Assembly: GCF_947501665.1 (NCBI RefSeq)
Contig: NZ_CANMWS010000020.1
Location: forward strand, 54,748-118,747
Reading direction: 5' to 3'
Length of the DNA: 64,000 bases
DNA from: an uncultured Shewanella sp.
GTDB lineage: Bacteria; Pseudomonadota; Gammaproteobacteria; Enterobacterales; Shewanellaceae
Position 1 is the stretch's first letter. The number at the start of each line of letters is the position of its first letter. The notes beneath the pieces are model-generated. The model made no database searches. It saw only the letters and a list, made by a program, of their open reading frames with translations, and was not told the origin of the DNA. Positions 26,656 to 35,916 of the stretch are shown one piece after another. The translations under genes were made by a program, and so were the position numbers.

Positions 26656-28608
26656 ATGGACAGCCATTCCCCAATATTGCCCCAAAATGCCTCAAAGGCG
26701 CAGCAACACGAACGCGAAAACTTGCTAGAACAGCAAAGAAAACGCTATCAGTGGAATACGCATTCCGCCAATTTAATGGGTGTACCACTGGTGAGCCAGC
26801 TTAATGATGAAGAACTCCCAACCCTAGAATGGAAAAGTCTGATCTGTATTACTTTATCAGAAGTCATGACCAATTTTTTAGCCGTAATGGATGACTTTAA
26901 ACTCAGGCGTCAGTCTGACGTCGATTTTACCCCATTAAAAAAAAGCCATCAGAGAATACTGCCCATTGTCGAGCATTTAAAACTCCACCAAGCACCTCAC
27001 CATCATTCACTGTGGCATACTTTCATGCATTTAATACATCATACTGAATTTGATAGAAAAAATTTGATGGATGAAGTTGAAAGTATTGCTTGGCCAGAAA
27101 TACAAAAGACGATTAAACACATTAATCAGGTTTTACATCAATTGGAAAAAGCCAACACACAATCAGGGCTCTCCACCGACAGCTACCAAGCACTATTTAA
27201 AACCTTAAAATTACCTCGTATTGCAAGTAAAATAAAAGAAGATCATAGCTTTGCCAATCTTAGACTCGCCGGCCCCAATCCTATGTTACTTAAAAATGTG
27301 ACGCAATTCCCTCCACATTTTCCACTCACCAATGACATGATTAAACATTTGTTTATTGGCAATGATAATCTTGAAAAAGCACTGCAAGAGCAACGTATTT
27401 TTATTTGTGACTACAAACCACTCTCCATCCTCTCGGAGCAAACTGGCATTTTTCAAGATCGCAAAAAAAACCTCAATGTCCCTATTGCCGCCTTCATGTT
27501 AAACGCCAACAAGCATCATTTTTTGCCCATTGCGATTCAACTCTCACAAAATCCTGCAACCAGCCCACTCTTTATCCCTCCCAGCCATAATGAAACCGAT
27601 TACACTTGGCAATATGCCAAAAACAGCGTGAATTACGCAGATGCTAACTATCATGAACTCATCGTTCATTTAGGACGCACACACCTTATTGCAGAAGCTT
27701 TTGCCATTGCCACCCACAGACAATTGCCTTGTACTCACCCTATTAATCGCTTGTTGCTCCCTCATTTTGAAGGCACCTTATTCATTAATTCAGGACTCGA
27801 ATCAGATTTAATCGCTGCCCATGGACCCATTGCGAATATTTTTGCAGGACAAATCACGGCCTCACAACAAGCCGCCGTTAAAAGCCGATTATCTTTTGAT
27901 TTTTCAGGATCGTATTTACCCACAGAATTAAGCCGCCGTGGCGTCTTTGATCCTCAAATCTTACCTTATTTCCCCTATCGTGATGATGGACTCAAAATTT
28001 GGCATGCTATTGCGCAATGGAGTGAAAATTATGTTTACCTTTATTATGAGAGTGACAGCCAAGTCATTAGCGATCCTGAAATACAAGCTTGGCACAGTGA
28101 AGTGCGTTCATTAGGCAAAATTCACAACATTCCCACACTAACAAGTCGGCATATCCTTGCAGAAGTTCTCACCATGATTATTTTTACCACTAGCGCTCAA
28201 CATGCTGCAATTAACTTCCCTCAGCGTAATTTAATGTCATTTTCACCGATAATGACAGGGGCATTATGGGATAAACGCCCTATTTCAAGCCAGGATGAAA
28301 CTGCTTGGTTAAAAACCTTGCCTCCTATTGTTATCGCGCTTGAGCAACAAATGATGTTAACCCTATTAGGCTCGATTCATTATCGAAAACTAGGTGAATA
28401 TAAAGATAATCATTTTCCTTATAAACCTTGGTTTAAAGATAAAAAAGTCACTGAAACGAATGGACCTTTGGTTCAGTTCCAAAATCAATTACTGCGCATT
28501 GAAAACGACATCAACACAGCGATTATCACTCGCCAATCATATTATCCAGACTGCGATCCCTATGACTACTTATTGCCCAGTAAAATTCCTTGTAGCATCA
28601 ACATATAA
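26656..28608 (+). CDS. Bacterial lipoxygenase
   Basis: The 650-residue protein is a non-heme iron lipoxygenase, which oxygenates polyunsaturated fatty acids to hydroperoxides. The iron ligands can be placed: His338 and His343 within YHELIVHLGRTH, followed by the IATHRQL signature; His516 and Asn520 in SAQHAAIN; and the C-terminal Ile650 carboxylate (CSINI). The first 200 residues are helical and lack the PLAT beta-barrel of plant and animal enzymes. This resembles the compact type known from Pseudomonas aeruginosa. I see no signal peptide, so it is probably cytoplasmic, unlike the P. aeruginosa enzyme. The ohr gene lies 219 bases downstream on the same strand, which suits a producer/detoxifier pair. 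Confidence 0.88.
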   Translation: MDSHSPILPQNASKAQQHERENLLEQQRKRYQWNTHSANLMGVPLVSQLNDEELPTLEWKSLICITLSEVMTNFLAVMDDFKLRRQSDVDFTPLKKSHQRILPIVEHLKLHQAPHHHSLWHTFMHLIHHTEFDRKNLMDEVESIAWPEIQKTIKHINQVLHQLEKANTQSGLSTDSYQALFKTLKLPRIASKIKEDHSFANLRLAGPNPMLLKNVTQFPPHFPLTNDMIKHLFIGNDNLEKALQEQRIFICDYKPLSILSEQTGIFQDRKKNLNVPIAAFMLNANKHHFLPIAIQLSQNPATSPLFIPPSHNETDYTWQYAKNSVNYADANYHELIVHLGRTHLIAEAFAIATHRQLPCTHPINRLLLPHFEGTLFINSGLESDLIAAHGPIANIFAGQITASQQAAVKSRLSFDFSGSYLPTELSRRGVFDPQILPYFPYRDDGLKIWHAIAQWSENYVYLYYESDSQVISDPEIQAWHSEVRSLGKIHNIPTLTSRHILAEVLTMIIFTTSAQHAAINFPQRNLMSFSPIMTGALWDKRPISSQDETAWLKTLPPIVIALEQQMMLTLLGSIHYRKLGEYKDNHFPYKPWFKDKKVTETNGPLVQFQNQLLRIENDINTAIITRQSYYPDCDPYDYLLPSKIPCSINI

Positions 28609-28683
28609 CACCGCCAAACAAAGCCATTATAAAACAATGCATTACACTTCACACATCATTAATATGTGTTATTTATCATCACT

Positions 28684-28699
28684 TGCAATTTAAATTGCA
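28684..28699. promoter_or_regulatory. Perfect 16 bp palindrome upstream of ohr, OhrR-like operator candidate
   Basis: TGCAATTTAAATTGCA is a perfect palindrome 128 bases before the ohr ATG. It closely resembles the AT-rich inverted repeats bound by OhrR-type MarR repressors (a TACAATT-AATTGTA pattern is known for Bacillus OhrR). Related half-sites (TTGCAA, ATTGTGCAC) follow within 80 bases. No ohrR gene is in the window, so binding is inference. Confidence 0.5.
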
Positions 28700-28827
28700 C
28701 ACAATCTAGTTGCAAATCTTTACTAGCAAGACTATAGTGAATACAACATACATTGTGCACAACTTAAATATTAGTTCAAATTGTTGAGCACACTAAAAAT
28801 TGATAACAATGAAGGCCCCCTATTATT

Positions 28828-29250
28828 ATGAAAACCTTATACCAAACTAGCGCAACCGCATCAGCAGGCCGTAATGGCGAAGTCAATACCAATGATGGCC
28901 AGCTCTCTTTATCGTTAAGCTACCCTAAAGAAATGGGCGGATCAGGAGCCGGAAATAATCCAGAGCAACTATTCGCTGCGGGCTACGCCGCCTGTTTTTC
29001 AAATGCGATTTTACATGTGGCCAAAGAAGCTAAAGTCTCATTAACCACCGCGCCGGTTACGGCTGATGTTGGCATTGGTGCCCGTGATAGCGGTGGATTT
29101 GCGTTAACGGCAAGCCTAGCGGCCACACTCGACTTACCTCAAGCACAAGCAATAGAGCTAGTTAAAACCGCTCACCAAATCTGCCCCTATTCCAATGCCA
29201 CACGCAACAACATCGATGTGGGGTTAACGGTTAACGGTGAAGCGGTTTAA
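28828..29250 (+). CDS. ohr: Organic hydroperoxide resistance protein Ohr
   Basis: Ohr is a thiol peroxidase that reduces organic and fatty acid hydroperoxides, using lipoylated proteins as electron source. The 140-residue product has the two catalytic cysteines, Cys56 (GYAACFSNA) and Cys119 (HQICPYSNATR), and the NPEQLFAAGYAACF signature. Its usual size and start (MKTLYQTSATASAGRNG) fit. A palindrome lies upstream and a terminator downstream, so it is a single-gene unit behind the lipoxygenase gene. Confidence 0.95.
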   Translation: MKTLYQTSATASAGRNGEVNTNDGQLSLSLSYPKEMGGSGAGNNPEQLFAAGYAACFSNAILHVAKEAKVSLTTAPVTADVGIGARDSGGFALTASLAATLDLPQAQAIELVKTAHQICPYSNATRNNIDVGLTVNGEAV

Positions 29251-29273
29251 CCTTTCGCTCACGCTTACTGGTC

Positions 29274-29303
29274 AATACAGCGCTATTTTATGGCGCTGTA
29301 TTT
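29274..29303. terminator. Terminator after ohr
   Basis: AATACAGCGC and GCGCTGTATT pair around a TATTTTATG loop, 24 bases past the ohr stop, followed by an AT-rich tail. Confidence 0.65.
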
Positions 29304-29428
29304 ATAATAAAATACGCCCATCGAATAAAATAAGTCCATTCTTATAAACGTCATCGAAAAGTCTTAATGAAAAATCATTCAAGCGTCGCTATGATGTCAG
29401 TCAGCTTCTTTTCATCTTAGGGTTAATC

Positions 29429-30139
29429 ATGACCACTCCCGACATTCACGCCGTTATTTTTGACATGGACGGTGTATTAATCGACTCTGAACCATTATGG
29501 CAACAAGCGGAATTTGAGACGATGACAGCACTGGGTTTACCCATTCATTATGACGATACCTTACAAACCACAGGGCTGAGAATCGATCAAGTCGTCGAAT
29601 ATTGGTATAAACGCTACCCTTGGGCTGATTATCAAGAAAAAGAGAAAAGAAAGCATAGAGGAGAAAACAGCAATCAAGCCGTTGCTCAGCGCATTGTCAA
29701 TCAAGTCATTGCCGCCATCGCCCATGATGCCAAGCCCATGGCAGGCGTCATTGCCGCACTGGATTACTGCAAAACACAAGGCTTAAACATTGGCCTTGCC
29801 ACCTCATCGACATCATCAATGATTGACGCTGTGCTCAATAAACTGAATATCAAGCACTATTTTGAAGCCACAAAGTCCGCAGAGCACCTTGCTCATGGTA
29901 AGCCGCATCCCGAAGTCTATCTTAACTGTGCTGATGCATTAGGCGTGTCGCCCCATCATTGCTTGGCCATCGAAGACTCCTTCAACGGCCTCATTGCCGC
30001 CCGCGCCGCCAATATGCAAACCATCGCCATTCCCGCCCTTGATCAACAACACCTTTCCAAATGGCAAGTCGCCCACCAGCAGCTCGCCAATTTGCATGAG
30101 TTAGCGGATTATCTAAGGAAAAAGAATAGAAAAGAGTAG
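29429..30139 (+). CDS. HAD-family sugar-phosphatase (HxpB/YniC-like)
   Basis: The 236-residue protein is a HAD hydrolase of the beta-phosphoglucomutase/YniC type. It has motif I DMDGVLIDSE (nucleophile Asp), motif II ATSSTSS, the motif III lysine in HGKPHPEVYL, and motif IV EDSFNGLIAA. YniC/HxpB removes phosphate from hexose phosphates such as 2-deoxyglucose-6-phosphate. The cap has a charged stretch, QEKEKRKHRGENSN (residues 68-81). The last codons run into a purine-rich, A/G-biased stretch that continues past the stop to about 30200. Confidence 0.85.
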   Translation: MTTPDIHAVIFDMDGVLIDSEPLWQQAEFETMTALGLPIHYDDTLQTTGLRIDQVVEYWYKRYPWADYQEKEKRKHRGENSNQAVAQRIVNQVIAAIAHDAKPMAGVIAALDYCKTQGLNIGLATSSTSSMIDAVLNKLNIKHYFEATKSAEHLAHGKPHPEVYLNCADALGVSPHHCLAIEDSFNGLIAARAANMQTIAIPALDQQHLSKWQVAHQQLANLHELADYLRKKNRKE

Positions 30140-30228
30140 AGAAAAGTAGAAAAGAGTAAAAAAGCGTTAGCGGCAAGAAGCAAAGGAACAGAGTGGAAAG
30201 CGGGAAAGGGGAATAAAAATTGAAGATT

Positions 30229-30262
30229 AAGCGGGTACATTCCCTTGAATGTACTCGCTTCA
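30229..30262. terminator. Hairpin between convergent genes
   Basis: AAGCGGGTACATT and AATGTACTCGCTT pair with one G-T/mismatch around a CCCTTG loop. It lies between the HAD phosphatase gene and the convergent small gene. No long T-run follows. Confidence 0.55.
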
Positions 30263-30281
30263 TTGTGAACACTAAGCCATG

Positions 30282-30569
30282 TTAATCTTTATTGTGTTTT
30301 TCTGCCTGCATACATGATTTGCACTTATTAGTGAAAAAAGTAGCATAGGTCGTTTTACTTCGGCTATCGCCTATCACTTGTTTACACTTGATGCATTTAA
30401 CCAGCACCATCCGCATTATGGAAAGAGCAAGAAAAGCCACAATCATAACGGGGATCATCACTGGGTTTTTCCCCGCACCAATAGCACACAAACTTAATAC
30501 GACTATAAACATTAGATGTGCAAAACGATAAGTCATTTTTACTGTACCACTACATACAAACCCTTCCAT
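30282..30569 (-). CDS. Small membrane protein with two CxxC pairs
   Basis: The 95-residue product has two hydrophobic segments (about 19-35 and 38-55) and then a cytosolic-type tail with CIKC and CKSC, spaced like a small zinc ribbon. I do not recognise a named family. ATG 30569 gives the longest form; ATG 30536 (MTYRFAHLMF) is an alternative, and neither has a strong ribosome site. A real gene is likely because of the paired cysteines and hydrophobic pattern. Confidence 0.5.
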   Translation of the reverse strand: MEGFVCSGTVKMTYRFAHLMFIVVLSLCAIGAGKNPVMIPVMIVAFLALSIMRMVLVKCIKCKQVIGDSRSKTTYATFFTNKCKSCMQAEKHNKD

Positions 30570-31068
30570 TTATCAGTATATGTAGTGGAATTAATTGTGC
30601 TCGTTCCTCCACAATCAAATGAATAATCGTTAGAATTTATATTCAATTTTTCAAGGATAAAAGAACTAATAAAGACACCCATAATTAATTTTTGACACCA
30701 TAACCCAAAATCTACACGCCAAAAATCTGCTATTCGATCTCTATCATCAATATAAAGGTTAATTTAACATTAAAACTGTCAGTAACCATATAAAATAAAT
30801 GGCAATATATGAATGATAAGCAAAATAAATAACTGAACCATGTTCAGCGTTATAAAAAATAGCTAAGGAATGAATGGCTGAAACTGAATCTTTGTGAATT
30901 AACACTTAATAGGTATTAACCGCGCTTAGCATCAAGATACTACCCTCTAAAATGAATAGGATTATCTCTTCGAAAGTTTAACAGTGATACATAAATTTTT
31001 AAGCCGGATCATAATAACCAAAATGCTGCTGTAAAGTCGTTACACCATAGTAATCAGCTCGATATCTT
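30570..31068. other. Intergenic region, nothing recognised
   Basis: About 500 AT-rich bases upstream of the small CxxC gene and downstream of the SGNH hydrolase gene. I see no gene, no clear terminator and no obvious operator. Confidence 0.4.
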
Positions 31069-31123
31069 TTGATTGTTGATTGTTGATTGTTGATTGTTGA
31101 TTGTTGATTGTTGATTGTTGATT
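31069..31123. repeat. Heptanucleotide tandem repeat (TTGATTG)n
   Basis: TTGATTG occurs seven times head to tail with a partial eighth copy, without interruption. It ends 11 bases before the 3' end of the SGNH hydrolase gene, outside any gene. Perfect short-period arrays like this often vary in copy number by slipped-strand mispairing. Confidence 0.95.
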
Positions 31124-31133
31124 TACATCTAGT

Positions 31134-31751
31134 CTAAGGTGTATATTGCTCTAAAATACATTTTTTTAATTGCTCAAACAGCCATTGATGACCCAAGGCA
31201 TGACAATGTAATCCATCAGAGCTTAATAATTCCTTTAAAGGAACATTGGCACACAATGTAAAATAATCCAACAACATCGCATTTTTCTTTGCACAAACTT
31301 CTCTGATCCCTTGAGTATAATATTGTGCATCTGAATGTAAGTAATAACTATTTGATTGGCCAAAAGGCGTTGTTTTTTCTTCAATAAATGGAACGCCTGT
31401 TAACATTAATACAGGTGAAAAGGATTGTGCAGTATCAATCAGCTTTTCCATTGAGTATACAAAGTCATCAATAGAAATGACATTCTTTGCATTAACACTT
31501 CCTTCACGACGTATATCATTAAACCCTGGATATAAAACCATTAACTCAGGTCGTCTTGGCGCAGATTCAGTCGCCACTCGATGAATTAAATCCTCTGTCC
31601 CTTCACCAAAAACACCTAATGAATAGACAAAATGTTTCGCATTTAAACTTTCATACCATAAACGTAGTCTATGAATAAAACCGCCGTATTCGTCATCGCC
31701 CCGACCATAAATAGAACTGGATCCCAATGCGACAATCCTTTTTGGTAACAT
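31134..31751 (-). CDS. SGNH/GDSL-type hydrolase
   Basis: The 205-residue protein has the SGNH blocks: block I ALGSSSIYG with the nucleophile Ser, block II Gly in SLGVFGEG, block III GFND, and block V DGLHCHALGH with the catalytic Asp and His. No signal peptide is visible, so it acts in the cytoplasm. The family covers lipases, esterases and deacetylases; the substrate cannot be named. The heptamer array lies right behind its stop. Confidence 0.8.
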   Translation of the reverse strand: MLPKRIVALGSSSIYGRGDDEYGGFIHRLRLWYESLNAKHFVYSLGVFGEGTEDLIHRVATESAPRRPELMVLYPGFNDIRREGSVNAKNVISIDDFVYSMEKLIDTAQSFSPVLMLTGVPFIEEKTTPFGQSNSYYLHSDAQYYTQGIREVCAKKNAMLLDYFTLCANVPLKELLSSDGLHCHALGHQWLFEQLKKCILEQYTP

Positions 31752-31816
31752 ATAGCCGCCTTTTTATATTTGGAACAAAAACCTTCCTTTCATTATCCCT
31801 ATGACCAACAACTATT

Positions 31817-32071
31817 TTATGCACTATAAATCGCCCAATAACGATGCATAAAACTGGCTAATGCTGTGCTATCTGGGTAGTCAAACTCATACTTGTTATG
31901 AAAAAAAAGGGTTAAACTGGTACGTCCATCGGTGAGCACCACAGTATAACCATCACTATCAGGCTCAACGGTGAGGCCTTCATAAAGATAACGCCCATCT
32001 TGTTTCACGCCATCTCGAGTGATTTTATTTACGACAGCTAAGGCTTGATGTACATCGATTTCATTTTTCAT
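31817..32071 (-). CDS. Small conserved protein, DUF3081-like
   Basis: The 84-residue soluble protein (MKNEIDVHQALAVVNKITRD at the start) looks like the DUF3081 family of Shewanella and Vibrio: an N-terminal helix, then beta strands rich in aromatic residues (YTVVLTDGRTSLTLFFHNKY) and a final helix. GAGGAGCG before the ATG is a good ribosome site. The function is unknown; the family call is from memory and tentative. Confidence 0.6.
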   Translation of the reverse strand: MKNEIDVHQALAVVNKITRDGVKQDGRYLYEGLTVEPDSDGYTVVLTDGRTSLTLFFHNKYEFDYPDSTALASFMHRYWAIYSA

Positions 32072-32242
32072 ATAGCGCTCCTCATTAGCTTAGAACAATA
32101 GAGAAAAGCAAAATTAACGATACCTTGCTAGTGTGCGCCTCCTTAACTAGAATGCAAGAAAAACAATTTTATTGGGTCATACTTCAAATATACTCAAAAA
32201 GCTATGCATTTACACAGACTCATTTCACTATAAGGCTTGGCT

Positions 32243-33034
32243 ATGCAATCAATCATTGAGATCAGCTGGATTGAGCTCTCGCTATTCAGCTTTATTTTAC
32301 TGATCCCTTTGGGCATTAATTACTTTCTTAAACTTGCTTTAGCACAAGAAATCATTATTTCATCCTTAAGAATGGCAATACAATTGGTCCTTGTTGGACT
32401 TTATTTGCAATATTTATTTATCCTTAACAGCTTATGGGTCAATTTACTCTGGCTATTATTAATGGCATTAATTGGCACCAGCTCTATCATAGGAAAAAGC
32501 CACCTTCCCAAAAAACCCCTTTTCTTACCGATCCTGACCGCACTATTGGTCGGGCTGCTCCCCTTATTACTGATTATACTCATCGGATTATTGTCACCCG
32601 CCCCGCTCTACAGTGCGCAATATTTAATTCCATTAGCAGGCATGCTACTGGGCAACAGTTTAAGCGGCAATATTGTGGCGCTACAACGGCTTTTTACCGC
32701 ATTTAAAGACAGAGAAATGGAATATGAAGGGTTACTCGCATTAGGTGCAAGCCCAGCGCAAGCGGCCTTTCCTTTTATTCAAGGGGCGCTCAAACAATCG
32801 TTAGCCCCCAGTTTAGCCTCCATGAGTACCACAGGATTGGTCACCTTACCCGGCATGATGACTGGGCAAATTCTGGCTGGAGTCGATCCTATTATTGCCA
32901 TTAAGTATCAACTGGTGATCTTAATGGCCATTTTTGTCATGATCATACTGTCTGTGACAACCGCATTACTGCTCACGACACGTAAACTGATTAATCACAG
33001 CGGCTTGGTGTTAGTCGCGTTGAAAAAAGAATAA
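32243..33034 (+). CDS. FetB-like ABC transporter permease (UPF0014)
   Basis: The 263-residue protein has about seven membrane segments. It matches the UPF0014/FetB family (SSLRMAIQLVLVGLYLQ at the start, LIPLAGMLLGNSLSGN in the middle, LPGMMTGQILAGVDP near the end). In E. coli FetB pairs with the ATPase FetA in an iron exporter. No fetA-like ATPase gene is next to it, so its partner must be elsewhere or it works alone. I chose ATG 32243 over TTG 32237. It converges on glnE. Confidence 0.85.
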   Translation: MQSIIEISWIELSLFSFILLIPLGINYFLKLALAQEIIISSLRMAIQLVLVGLYLQYLFILNSLWVNLLWLLLMALIGTSSIIGKSHLPKKPLFLPILTALLVGLLPLLLIILIGLLSPAPLYSAQYLIPLAGMLLGNSLSGNIVALQRLFTAFKDREMEYEGLLALGASPAQAAFPFIQGALKQSLAPSLASMSTTGLVTLPGMMTGQILAGVDPIIAIKYQLVILMAIFVMIILSVTTALLLTTRKLINHSGLVLVALKKE

Positions 33035-33053
33035 ATGCATCGCTCTAGTGGCA

Positions 33054-35909
33054 CTACTCCCCTAACATTTCATGGTAGATCACCCTGACATTATGCACAC
33101 TGGGCTCCACTTTCTCTGCCGGTAATAAGCCTGGTAACCTTTGTAAAGTCAGTCTATGGTTTTCATCCCTTAAAAAACAATATGCTTGAGTTAAATATTC
33201 AGCTTGATTAATACAAATCAAATCCAAATCGGCTAACACACTAAAAATGCGAATATTGTCTGACCAAGCAGCCAACTCTTTATGCTCGCTAGCATGCGCT
33301 AACACTAAGTATTGAGCAATAAATTCAATGTCTACCATGCCACCACAACTTTGCTTCAAATCAAAGGTATCAGGCTGCACTTTTAACAAATGATCGCACA
33401 TCTTTTTACGCATAACTTTCACATCAGTCGCCAACTGTAGCTTATCTCTTTTCAAACGGATCACTTCACTGCGTATTTCACTGAATCGACTGAGTAAAGC
33501 ATTATCGCCAAATAAGCACCTTGCTCTAACCAATGCTTGATGCTCCCAAGTATGCGCTTCGTGTTTTTGGTATTCACCAAAACTGTCGATTTCACTCACA
33601 AGTAGACCAGACGCACCAGAAGGTCTTAAGCGCATATCCACTTCATATAACTCACCCGATAACGTACGGGTTGAAAATAAATGCAAAATCCGCTGTGCTA
33701 ATTTAAGATAAAAGCGCCCGACATCAATAGGCTTGTTCCCATCCGTTTGCGCTTGTCCTGGGCAGTTATGTAAAAATACCAAATCGAGATCGGAGCCATA
33801 ACCAAGCTCAACGCCTCCCGCTTTACCGTAGCCGACAATCGCAAAACCCATTTCCCCTTGTGCTAAATGTGGAGGAGTACCATGACGCCCTTTTAACTCT
33901 CTCCATGCTTGAATTACCACTTGTTCAGTGATGGCCTCAGCTAATAAGGTTAAATGATCGCTCACTGCCATCACTGGGAGTATGCCTGTGACATCAGCCG
34001 CCGCCACTTTCAATTGTTGAGTGAGCTTAAACTGCCTTAACGCTTCCATTTGTTGCTCTAAATCATCTTCAGGCACCCTAAGTAAATATTGCCGTAATTC
34101 GCTAGCATAATCACTTAGAGACGTCGTATGGTATAGCTGAGCAGGATCAATTAACTCATCCAACAACATCGGGAAATGGGCCAATTGCTCGGTGATCCAT
34201 GGGCTAGCACAACACAATCTCACTAATTGTTGACGAGCACCCAGATTTTCAAACAGCAGTTCTAAATAAGTGGTCCGTGTTAAAATTTTATCTAACACGC
34301 TTGATACTGCCGCTAATGCACTTGAAGGGCTGGGCTGAGTAAACAGTTCTGAAAACAACCTTGGCATTAACTTATCAAGGGTTTCACGGCCACGATGACC
34401 AATAGTACGATTAGCAATATTATCTCGCCACTGCTCTAATATTGGCCAAAATTGCCCATCATTAATATATTGCTCATCAAACAAGGCTTGCATGTCTTCT
34501 TCGGTCTGGGTATGCCAAAGCTGATGGGTCCAGCTTTGATCTATTTCATCTTTATCTTCCCCGCCAATCGTTTCAATGAAGTGCTCGTGTACCGTTTTCA
34601 TCGCTGCATCAATTTGCGCTTTCAATTGCTCAGGCGTTTGAATGTTCATGCCATAGCATAAACGTTGCCAATTTAGCTCATCTTCTGGCAAAGTTTGAGT
34701 TTGCTCATCATTAATCGCCTGTAATAGATTCTCTACTCGACGCAAAAACACATAACTTTTTTTAAGTTCATCAACAGCTAAGTATTCTAATACACCTAGC
34801 TGATATAAATTTTCAATGGCTGCAAAAAGGCTTTGCTGCCTTAAACTAGGCTCACGTCCACCACGGATTAATTGAAAGCTTTGTACGACGAATTCAACTT
34901 CTCGAATGCCACCAGCTCCTAATTTTATATTGTTAACCAGTGAACGACGGCGCACTTCTTGAGTGATCAGCTGCTTCATTCTGCGCAGCGCGTCAATGGC
35001 AGAAAAATCAATATAACGCCGATAAACAAAAGGCCTTAGCATATTTTTTAATACACGGGTATGCTCATTTTCTTCCCCAAGCGGGCGTGCTTTGACCATG
35101 GCATAGCGCTCCCAATCACGGCCTTGCTCTTGATAATAATCCTCAAGACCTGAAAAGCTCACCACTAAGGGGCCACTCTCTCCGTAAGGCCTTAGTCGTA
35201 AATCAACACGATAAACAAAACCATCGCTAGTCACTTGATGCAGGGCTTTAATGAGCCTTTGCCCTAAACGAATGAAAAATTCCTGATTTTCAAGAGATCT
35301 CCGTCCACCTTGAGTAGCACCATGTTCAGGAAAAGTAAAAATCAAATCAATATCAGAGGAGAAATTAAGCTCTTTTCCGCCTAACTTTCCCATGCCTAGA
35401 ATCAACAAAGATTGCGGCTGTCCCTCGATATCACAGGGAATACCATATTGCTGACACATTTTTTGATGAAGCCAATCTCTTGCTGTAACAACTAACACCT
35501 CTGCCAGCATCGATAAGTCCAGTAACGCTTCTTCTAACGCACAATATCCTAAGAAATCTCGCCAAGCGATACACAACATTTTCTTGTTTCTGTAACGCCT
35601 TAAAATCCGTTTCAATACTTCTTCATCTTCTACATTTTGCAATAATACTTGCAACTCATTTGCAAACTTATCTCTATTTAAAGTATGCAATTGATCATTC
35701 AATAAATCGGCTATCCAATCAGGATGGCGACATATTTGTTCTGCAATAAAATCACTCAATCCCATCACGCGATGCAGCTCTTCTCGCTCAGCATCATTTA
35801 ATGCGGCAACAACATTTGGCCAACACGACGATAATCGCTGCCAAGCTTCATCAGCGGTTTGTAAAAGAAGTTGAGAGAACAACTTGTTACCTGGTTCAAG
35901 CGTGGTCAT
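33054..35909 (-). CDS. glnE: Glutamine synthetase adenylyltransferase/adenylyl-removing enzyme
   Basis: GlnE adds and removes AMP on glutamine synthetase in response to PII. The 951-residue product has both nucleotidyltransferase domains. The N-terminal one (adenylyl removal) has GMGKLGGKELNFSSDIDLIF, and the C-terminal one (adenylylation) has GYGKAGGVELGYGSDLDLVF; each keeps the G-S and DxD residues. Full length for the family. In E. coli glnE is next to ygiF; here about 7.5 kb with the PspA/DUF350 locus lies between them. Confidence 0.97.
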   Translation of the reverse strand: MTTLEPGNKLFSQLLLQTADEAWQRLSSCWPNVVAALNDAEREELHRVMGLSDFIAEQICRHPDWIADLLNDQLHTLNRDKFANELQVLLQNVEDEEVLKRILRRYRNKKMLCIAWRDFLGYCALEEALLDLSMLAEVLVVTARDWLHQKMCQQYGIPCDIEGQPQSLLILGMGKLGGKELNFSSDIDLIFTFPEHGATQGGRRSLENQEFFIRLGQRLIKALHQVTSDGFVYRVDLRLRPYGESGPLVVSFSGLEDYYQEQGRDWERYAMVKARPLGEENEHTRVLKNMLRPFVYRRYIDFSAIDALRRMKQLITQEVRRRSLVNNIKLGAGGIREVEFVVQSFQLIRGGREPSLRQQSLFAAIENLYQLGVLEYLAVDELKKSYVFLRRVENLLQAINDEQTQTLPEDELNWQRLCYGMNIQTPEQLKAQIDAAMKTVHEHFIETIGGEDKDEIDQSWTHQLWHTQTEEDMQALFDEQYINDGQFWPILEQWRDNIANRTIGHRGRETLDKLMPRLFSELFTQPSPSSALAAVSSVLDKILTRTTYLELLFENLGARQQLVRLCCASPWITEQLAHFPMLLDELIDPAQLYHTTSLSDYASELRQYLLRVPEDDLEQQMEALRQFKLTQQLKVAAADVTGILPVMAVSDHLTLLAEAITEQVVIQAWRELKGRHGTPPHLAQGEMGFAIVGYGKAGGVELGYGSDLDLVFLHNCPGQAQTDGNKPIDVGRFYLKLAQRILHLFSTRTLSGELYEVDMRLRPSGASGLLVSEIDSFGEYQKHEAHTWEHQALVRARCLFGDNALLSRFSEIRSEVIRLKRDKLQLATDVKVMRKKMCDHLLKVQPDTFDLKQSCGGMVDIEFIAQYLVLAHASEHKELAAWSDNIRIFSVLADLDLICINQAEYLTQAYCFLRDENHRLTLQRLPGLLPAEKVEPSVHNVRVIYHEMLGE

Positions 35910-35916
35910 AATACCC

